From assembly GCA_013298415.1 (NCBI GenBank), contig JAAFHN010000067.1, positions 1 through 10,095 of the forward strand: a DNA stretch of 10,095 nucleotides, given 5' to 3'. The stretch is from Comamonadaceae bacterium (GTDB taxonomy: Bacteria; Pseudomonadota; Gammaproteobacteria; Burkholderiales; Burkholderiaceae_C). The stretch's first letter is position 1. The number at the start of each line of letters is the position of its first letter. The notes beneath the pieces were generated by a model. It saw only the letters and a list, made by a program, of their open reading frames with translations, was not told the origin of the DNA and ran no database searches. Of this stretch, positions 5,502 to 10,095 are shown piece by piece. Both the position numbers and the translations under genes were made by a program.

Positions 5502-6200
5502 TCAGCCGCGAAGGGCTGCCATCGCGGCAAGCGCTGCGGTTTCGGCGCGCAGCGTGGCGTGGCCGAGGGTGGCGGGCTGCCAGCCGCGCGCGATGGCGCT
5601 GGCCTGCTCTTGGCCGCTAAAGCCGCCTTCGGGGCCGACAAGCACGCAGGCTGTTGTATTTGCATCTGCTTGGGGCGGCTTGGCGCTCGGATCGAGCGCC
5701 AAAATCCACCGAGCTGGCCCCGTGGTTTGGATCGCCTGCTCAAAGCCCTGCACCGCGTCAATCACGGGCAGCCGATTGCGCCCACACTGCTCGCAAGCCG
5801 CAATCGCCACCGCCCTCCAATGCACAAGCTTCTTTTCAGTCCGCTCACCGCTCAGTCGCAAGCTGCTGCGCTCTGAAAGCACCGGCGTGATGCGCACCGC
5901 GCCCAGCTCCGTGGCTTTTTCGACTGCCCAATCGAAGCGCTCGCTGGCGATCAAGCTGAGCAGCAAATGCACAGGCCGCGCCGCCTCGCGCTCAACCGCC
6001 TGCCGCGCGCCCACGCGCACCTGCACGAGCTTGCGGCCCATTTCCAGCACCTCAGCGCCAAACTCACCGCCCGTGCCGTCAAACAGCGTGATGCCAGAAC
6101 CAGGCTGCAAGCGCAGCACCTGCACATGCCGCGCCGCGCCCTCGGGCAAGGCCATTTCGGCCCCATCCACCAGCGGTAAGTCGCAAAAAAAGCGCGGCAT
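5502..6200 (-). CDS. rsmE: 16S rRNA (uracil(1498)-N(3))-methyltransferase RsmE
   Basis: A 232-residue SPOUT-class methyltransferase that uses S-adenosylmethionine to methylate N3 of U1498 in 16S rRNA. The N-terminal PUA-like RNA-binding part begins MPRFFCD and includes the HVQVLRLQPGSGITLFDG stretch (25-42). The SPOUT domain shows ERFDWAVEKATELGAVRITP (87-106), then the SAM-binding knot signature VLVGPEGGFSGQE (186-198) and LGHATLRAETAALAAMAAL (212-230), all typical of RsmE. Length is close to the family norm (about 240). Start is the ATG at 6198-6200 with gagg about 12 nt upstream, a weak site. It follows glcB by 30 nt on the same strand and precedes the FKBP gene by 54 nt. The identification is confident. 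Confidence 0.95.
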   Translation of the reverse strand: MPRFFCDLPLVDGAEMALPEGAARHVQVLRLQPGSGITLFDGTGGEFGAEVLEMGRKLVQVRVGARQAVEREAARPVHLLLSLIASERFDWAVEKATELGAVRITPVLSERSSLRLSGERTEKKLVHWRAVAIAACEQCGRNRLPVIDAVQGFEQAIQTTGPARWILALDPSAKPPQADANTTACVLVGPEGGFSGQEQASAIARGWQPATLGHATLRAETAALAAMAALRG

Positions 6201-6230
6201 GTCGGTGGCCTCAGCCGGGAGATGTGGCCC

Positions 6231-8444
6231 TCAGGCCGCCTTCACCTTCAGCCGCCAAGCGTGCAGCAGCGGCTCGGTGTAGCCGCTGGGTTGCGCCTTG
6301 CCTTTGAACACCAAATCGAGTGCGGCTTGGTAGGCTTTGCTGTTGGCGTTGCCGCTCATGGGGATGTAGGCCGCATCGCCTGCGTTTTGGCCGTCCACCA
6401 CTTTGGCCATCCGCTCGAATGAGGCGCGCACTTGGGCTGCGGTGATCACTTTGTGCTGCAACCAGTTGGCGATGTGCTGTGAGCTGATGCGCAGCGTGGC
6501 GCGGTCTTCCATCAGGCCCACGCCGTGTATATCGGGCACTTTGGAGCAGCCCACACCGGCATCCACCCAACGCACCACGTAGCCCAAGATGCCTTGCACG
6601 TTGTTGTCGAGCTCAGCGCGCTTGGCTTTTGCGTCCCAGGTGGCTTGCGTTTTTGCATCCGCAATCGGCACGGTGAGCAGGCCTTTCAAGAGCGCCTCTC
6701 GGTCCATCGGCTCGGCCTCAATCTGCTTTTGCACGGCTGCCACGCTCACCTGGTGGTAGTGCAGGGCATGCAGTGTTGCCGCCGTGGGGCTGGGCACCCA
6801 GGCTGTGTTCGCGCCTGCCTTGGGGTGCGCGATTTTTTGCGTGAGCATGTTCGCCATCAAATCGGGCATGGCCCACATGCCTTTGCCGATTTGCGCGCGG
6901 CCTCTCAAACCGCAGGCCAAGCCCACTTGCACGTTGTTGCGCTCGTAAGCCGTGATCCAGGCGCTCGCCTTCATGTCGCCTTTGCGCAGCATCGGGCCAG
7001 CGAGCATGGCGGTGTGCATTTCGTCGCCGGTGCGGTCTAGGAAGCCTGTGTTGATGAAGGCCACGCGCGCTTTTGCCGCCGCAATGCAGGCTTGCAAATT
7101 CACGCTCGTGCGGCGCTCTTCGTCCATGATGCCGAGCTTCACCGTGTTGGCCTTCAGGCCGAGCAGCTTTTCCACGCGACCAAAAAGCTCGCTGGCAAAT
7201 GCCACTTCGGCTGGGCCGTGCATCTTGGGTTTGACGATGTAGACGCTGCCTGTGCGGGAGTTTTTGATCGGGCCTTGGCTCTTCAAATCGTGCAGGGCGA
7301 TGGTGGTCGTGACCACCGCGTCCATGATGCCCTCGGGGATTTCGCGCGCGCTGCCGTCGGCTGCGGTGTAGGTGATGGCCGGGTTGGTCATCAAGTGGCC
7401 CACGTTGCGCAAAAAGAGCAGGCTGCGGCCATGCAGCTTGACCGCGCCCTTGCCGTCAGGCGTGGCGAACACGCGGTCGGCGTTCAGCGTGCGGGTGATG
7501 GTTTTGCCGCCTTTTTGCAGCGTCTCGACCAGCGTGCCCTTCAAGATGCCCAGCCAGTTGCGGTAGGCCAGCACCTTGTCTTCGGCATCCACGGCGGCAA
7601 TCGAGTCTTCCAAGTCCAGAATCGTGGACAAAGCCGCTTCCAGCACCAAATCGCTCACGCCTGCCTGGTCGGTTTTGCCAATGGCCGATGCGGGGTTGAT
7701 TTGGATCTCCAGATGCAGGCCGTTGTGCTGCAAGAGCACAGCGGTTGGCGCATCGGCTGGGCCCTGGTAGCCGATGAGCTGTTTGGCGGTTTTGAGGCCG
7801 GTGGATTTGCCATTTTTAAGCAAAACCACAAGCTTATCTTTATGAATGCTGTATTTCGTGCTATCAATATGTGATCCACTTTGCAGCGGCGCAACGCGAT
7901 CCAACACGTGGCGGGCGTACTCGATCACCTTCGCGCCGCGCGCTGGGTTGTAGCTTTCGCCGTTCGGGCCCGTCTTGGTCGCGCCCTCGGCTTCGCTCAA
8001 CGCATCGGTGCCGTAGAGCGCGTCGTACAAGCTGCCCCAGCGCGCGTTGGCGGCATTGAGCGCATAGCGGGCGTTCAGGATCGGCACCACGAGCTGCGGG
8101 CCAGCTTGCTTGGCAAGCTCCGCGTCCACATTTGCAGTGGTGGCCTTCGCATCGGTGGGCACGGGCACCAAGTAGCCGATCTTTTCCAAGAACTTGCGGT
8201 AAGCCGCCATCTTCTTCACCGGGCCTGGATTGGCTTTGTGCCAAGCATCCAGCTGGGTTTGCAAGCGATCCCGCTCGGCGAGCAGAGCGATGTTTTTCGG
8301 CGCGAGGTCGGCCACGATGGCATCAAACCCCTTCCAAAACGCCGCTGGCTCCACGCCGGTGCCGGGCAGCACTTCTGCGTTGATGAAAGCATGCAAATCG
8401 CTTGCCACGTGCAAGCGGTGAATGGTCGTGCGGCTGGTCGTCAT
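6231..8444 (-). CDS. glcB: Malate synthase G
   Basis: A 737-residue cytoplasmic enzyme that condenses glyoxylate with acetyl-CoA to give malate, used in the glyoxylate shunt and in growth on glycolate. Length and motifs match the monomeric G form (E. coli 723 residues). GRSLLFLRNVGHLMT (339-353) holds the glyoxylate-binding arginine R340. The metal ligands are E442 in GIMDEERRTS and D470 in NTGFLDRTGDEMHT. The catalytic base is D647 in GLMEDRATLRISSQH, with C633 in the preceding GVGCSK. The residue roles are taken from E. coli R338, E427, D455 and D631 by motif alignment. I prefer the ATG at 8444 to a TTG at 8480, which would add 12 unconserved residues. The ribosome site is weak either way. 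Codons for residues 189-213 are unusually AT-rich. It may be co-transcribed with rsmE. Confidence 0.96.
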   Translation of the reverse strand: MTTSRTTIHRLHVASDLHAFINAEVLPGTGVEPAAFWKGFDAIVADLAPKNIALLAERDRLQTQLDAWHKANPGPVKKMAAYRKFLEKIGYLVPVPTDAKATTANVDAELAKQAGPQLVVPILNARYALNAANARWGSLYDALYGTDALSEAEGATKTGPNGESYNPARGAKVIEYARHVLDRVAPLQSGSHIDSTKYSIHKDKLVVLLKNGKSTGLKTAKQLIGYQGPADAPTAVLLQHNGLHLEIQINPASAIGKTDQAGVSDLVLEAALSTILDLEDSIAAVDAEDKVLAYRNWLGILKGTLVETLQKGGKTITRTLNADRVFATPDGKGAVKLHGRSLLFLRNVGHLMTNPAITYTAADGSAREIPEGIMDAVVTTTIALHDLKSQGPIKNSRTGSVYIVKPKMHGPAEVAFASELFGRVEKLLGLKANTVKLGIMDEERRTSVNLQACIAAAKARVAFINTGFLDRTGDEMHTAMLAGPMLRKGDMKASAWITAYERNNVQVGLACGLRGRAQIGKGMWAMPDLMANMLTQKIAHPKAGANTAWVPSPTAATLHALHYHQVSVAAVQKQIEAEPMDREALLKGLLTVPIADAKTQATWDAKAKRAELDNNVQGILGYVVRWVDAGVGCSKVPDIHGVGLMEDRATLRISSQHIANWLQHKVITAAQVRASFERMAKVVDGQNAGDAAYIPMSGNANSKAYQAALDLVFKGKAQPSGYTEPLLHAWRLKVKAA

Positions 8445-8568
8445 GGTGGATGCGTCAAGTGAGCGAAACGAAACCCACAAGTGTAGGCAGCGCGCGTTGT
8501 CACGAAATGACGGTTTTTCACGCCTCGCGTGAGGGGAGTGCCTCTAAAGCGCCAGGTAAATGCTACGT

Positions 8569-8590
8569 ATTACATAGCATTGAATGTAAT
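8569..8590. promoter_or_regulatory. 7-8-7 dyad, possible operator in the glcB divergent region
   Basis: attacat (8569-8575) and atgtaat (8584-8590) are perfect inverted arms around an 8-nt spacer. An alternative overlapping pair is aatgcta (8559-8565) with tagcatt (8575-8581), so the site could form two competing hairpins or bind a dimer. It lies about 125 bp upstream of glcB. GntR-type control of glcB by GlcC is known in E. coli, but no link to this site is shown. Confidence 0.4.
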
Positions 8591-8607
8591 GAATAAATGG
8601 ACAGAGC
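8573..8607 (+). repeat. AT-rich 35-bp intergenic repeat, copy 3
   Basis: It begins catagcattgaatgtaat and ends aaatggacagagc. Its first 18 bases match copy 2 at 15 positions; its end (ggacagag) matches copy 1. It overlaps the 7-8-7 dyad, and copy 1 has a palindrome at the same place in the alignment. Confidence 0.45.
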
Positions 8608-8705
8608 TGGTATTTCATTCAAAAAATGGGCATTCGAGCTGCGAGAGGCACATGAAGGCCGATTCATCGCCTGGTGAGCCCGATTCGTCGCGCTGGGTGC
8701 TCGTT

Positions 8706-8734
8706 TTGTCAGCGTGCGCTGGTGCGTTTAGGCT
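8706..8734 (+). promoter_or_regulatory. Candidate sigma-70-like promoter for the secreted-protein gene
   Basis: ttgtca (8706-8711) is a five-of-six match to a -35 box; 17 nt later taggct (8729-8734) is a poor -10. It would give a leader of about 70 nt before the ATG at 8814. Only weakly supported. Confidence 0.25.
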
Positions 8735-8813
8735 GAGATTTTTATCGTTCACACCGTTGCTTCCACCGCAACTTGTTTCGATTCCCTCAACCGCTTTGCT
8801 CAAAGGAACCATC

Positions 8814-9263
8814 ATGACCCGCTTCAGCTCACGCCCCGCCCACGCTCTCGCTGCCTTCGCCACCTTGGCCTTTACGGCATGCATGGGCGCAGCCCATGCG
8901 CAAGGCCCCAGCGCCTCGGCGCTTCAACAGCTTTGCCCAGGCGCTGCCGATCAGTTGGCCGACAGCTTGGATCGCGTGGCCCGCGAGCACCGCGAAGTCT
9001 CCAACGTGTTTGTGACGCTTTCTGTGAAAGACCAGCGCATCGCAGGCGTGGAGCTCTTCGGTGCAGAAAGCACTTACCAGCGCGCCGTGAAGCAGGCCGT
9101 GCGCGGGCTGCGCTGCACAGGTGCTGAAGTGGGGCAGTCGGCCCAGGCCCAGTTTGTGGTGCAGTTCGCAGTGCCGCCTGCCTTGGCTGCTGCGCCTGCC
9201 ATGCCCATGGCCAAGCTTTCTAGCAGTCTGCCGGGCAGCGCCACTGCCTCCTTGGGCCGCTGA
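8814..9263 (+). CDS. Secreted/periplasmic hypothetical protein with a TonB-C-like pattern
   Basis: A 149-residue protein I cannot name. Residues 1-29 look like a Sec signal peptide: basic start (R3, R7), hydrophobic core AFATLAFTACMGA, and AHA before Q30 as a signal peptidase I site. The mature part runs from a helical, charged region (QLADSLDRVAREHREVS) into NVFVTLSVKDQRIAGVELFG (64-83), STYQRAVKQAVRGLRC (86-101) and AQFVVQFAVPP (112-122). That strand-helix-strand order resembles the C-terminal domain of TonB-like proteins. C41 and C101 could form a disulfide. The tail (123-149) is Ala/Pro/Ser-rich and probably disordered. The start at 8814 follows AAAGGA by 6 nt. It sits 43 nt before a sensor kinase gene on the same strand, so it may belong to the same transcript or sensing pathway. 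The resemblance is by eye only. Confidence 0.8.
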   Translation: MTRFSSRPAHALAAFATLAFTACMGAAHAQGPSASALQQLCPGAADQLADSLDRVAREHREVSNVFVTLSVKDQRIAGVELFGAESTYQRAVKQAVRGLRCTGAEVGQSAQAQFVVQFAVPPALAAAPAMPMAKLSSSLPGSATASLGR

Positions 9264-9306
9264 ACTTGGGCAAAGCACACGCCCTTCAAGCCACAATGCC
9301 GTCGCC

Positions 9307-10095
9307 ATGAACATAAGCCTCTTTCGCAAGCTGCTGCCGGTTGCCATCGCGCTCGGCTTGGTGCTCGGCTTTGGGCAAGCCTCTGGCTTTTTGATTTGGG
9401 GCAACCCCACTTGGAAAAATGCGTGGTGGGTGCTCTCCATCAATTTCGGCGTGGCTGCCCTGCGCATGGCGGGCATGGCTTGGATCGCTTCGCGCTTGGC
9501 CGACAGGCCCGGGCGGCTCACATCCAGGGGCAAGCTTTGGGCCTTTGCTTGCGCGATGGTGTGGGGCGTGATGCTGGATGCCACAGCCACCTACATCTGG
9601 GTGAGCCCAGGCAACAACGACGTGCACCAACTTGCCTGGTACTTGTTGAGCGCGAACGCGATCTACGCTGCCGTGATGGTGGGCATTGCTGCGGATGCCA
9701 CGCAAACGCAGCTGGCAGCCCAAGAGCTGGAGCAAAGCGAGCTGCAACGGCGAGGCCTGGGCCGTGAGCTCGACGACGCGCGGCTGCAGTTGTTGCAAGC
9801 GCAAGCGGAGCCCCACTTTTTGTTCAACGCGCTGGCCAATGTGCGGCATTTGCTGCGCACAGAAGGCGTGGCTGCCAAAGCGCTGCTGGGTGATTTGCTT
9901 CAATACCTGCAAGTAGCGCTGCCCGCGCTGCGCCAGCCGCACACCAGTTTGATCCGCGAGGCGGATTTGGTGCGCGCATACCTGGCGATCCACCAAGTGC
10001 GCATGGGCGGCAGGCTGGTCACGCAGGTGCAAGTGCCCACCGAGCTGAGCGCTGCGCAAATTCCTTCGCTCACCTTGCTCACCTTGGTGGAAAAC
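9307..10095 (+). CDS. LytS/YehU-type sensor histidine kinase (3' end outside window)
   Basis: The first 263 residues of a membrane sensor kinase, the input half of a two-component system. Four hydrophobic segments are visible near residues 10-31, 40-62, 77-98 and 107-130, then a likely coiled coil (131-165, TQLAAQELEQSELQRRG onward). The His_kinase domain starts with LLQAQAEPHFLFNALANVRH (162-181), in which H170 is the expected phospho-accepting histidine. It continues with LLGDLLQYLQVALP (193-206) and EADLVRAYLAIHQVRMGGRL (218-237), and ends at the window edge in the N-box start LLTLVEN. This matches LytS/YehU/AlgZ-type kinases, which usually pair with a LytTR response regulator; such a gene may lie downstream. 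The ATG at 9307 has no clear ribosome site. A five-codon frame (9296-9310) ends on it as ATGA and might couple translation. The signal is unknown. Confidence 0.92.
   Translation, partial: MNISLFRKLLPVAIALGLVLGFGQASGFLIWGNPTWKNAWWVLSINFGVAALRMAGMAWIASRLADRPGRLTSRGKLWAFACAMVWGVMLDATATYIWVSPGNNDVHQLAWYLLSANAIYAAVMVGIAADATQTQLAAQELEQSELQRRGLGRELDDARLQLLQAQAEPHFLFNALANVRHLLRTEGVAAKALLGDLLQYLQVALPALRQPHTSLIREADLVRAYLAIHQVRMGGRLVTQVQVPTELSAAQIPSLTLLTLVEN

Larger units (their letters stand above)
8445..8813. other. 369-bp divergent intergenic region upstream of glcB and a secreted-protein gene
   Basis: No gene is supported here. It should hold the promoters for glcB (leftward) and the secreted-protein gene (rightward). 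Visible structure is a hairpin tcacgc-ctc-gcgtga (8518-8532), a 7-8-7 dyad (8569-8590), an AT-rich repeat (8573-8607) and an imperfect tandem duplication (8659-8679 and 8680-8702, both starting ccgattc). An open frame runs from 8529 into the downstream gene, but ribosome site and signal peptide favour the start at 8814. Confidence 0.6.

Noticed and set aside
5365..6282. + strand open frame of 305 codons opposite rsmE and the FKBP gene
   Set aside because: Antisense shadow of two confidently identified genes; low-complexity Ala/Ser/Arg/Pro composition typical of GC-rich shadows.
7092..7874. + strand open frame of 260 codons opposite glcB
   Set aside because: Antisense to conserved malate synthase sequence; no recognisable domain.
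8529..8813. Upstream extension of the secreted-protein gene, including an LSAC lipobox-like stretch after an ATG at 8652
   Set aside because: AAAGGA before the ATG at 8814, followed by a proper signal peptide, fits better. The extension lacks a normal basic n-region next to the hydrophobic stretch.
8814..8884. C23 of the secreted protein as a lipobox cysteine
   Set aside because: The residues before it are FTA, with phenylalanine where a lipobox needs Leu/Val/Ile. AHA before Q30 is a better cleavage site.
1..10095. CRISPR array, tRNA, rRNA, transposase, phage or toxin-antitoxin genes
   Set aside because: Looked for on both strands; no regular spacer-repeat pattern, cloverleaf-like segment or matching protein was found.

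Overview
The window looks like chromosomal DNA of a high-GC betaproteobacterium, most likely order Burkholderiales and possibly Comamonadaceae. This is inferred from protein style: a PilB/GspE-like ATPase, malate synthase G, RsmE, a small FKBP and a LytS-type kinase, with strong G/C third-position bias. No rRNA, tRNA, CRISPR array, transposase or phage gene is visible. Nine complete genes and two genes cut by the window edges can be supported.

Left part (1-1563). The window opens in the 3' third of a GspE/PulE/PilB-family secretion or pilus ATPase gene on the + strand. It is followed by about 300 bp of non-coding DNA holding a 205-nt concentric palindrome (671-875) and a short AT-rich repeat. 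A YidB/DUF937 gene on the - strand converges on this region. The 175 bp between it and the next gene hold two clear dyads, one of them a likely autoregulatory operator.

Centre-left (1564-4882). A compact + strand operon encodes a short YtrA-type GntR regulator, an ABC ATPase and an ABC-2 type permease, coupled by a 3-nt gap and an ATGA overlap. The set resembles the YtrA-YtrB-permease cassettes that respond to cell-envelope stress in other bacteria; its substrate here is unknown. An MFS transporter gene on the - strand ends only 2 nt from the permease stop.

Centre-right (4883-8444). A 211-bp gap holds a 163-bp segment bounded by perfect 16-bp inverted repeats and containing a second copy of the AT-rich repeat. 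Three - strand genes follow, read as glcB (malate synthase G), rsmE (16S rRNA m3U1498 methyltransferase) and a cytoplasmic FKBP prolyl isomerase. Their spacings of 30 and 54 nt are compatible with one transcript.

Right part (8445-10095). A 369-bp divergent gap carries a third copy of the AT-rich repeat, which overlaps a 7-8-7 dyad. After it comes a small secreted protein with a TonB-C-like pattern, and then, 43 nt on, a four-TM LytS/YehU-type sensor histidine kinase cut by the window edge. No gene here is obviously part of a known defence or mobile system. The points most worth a second look are the long palindrome, the three-copy AT-rich repeat, the YtrA operator and the unknown secreted protein beside the kinase.
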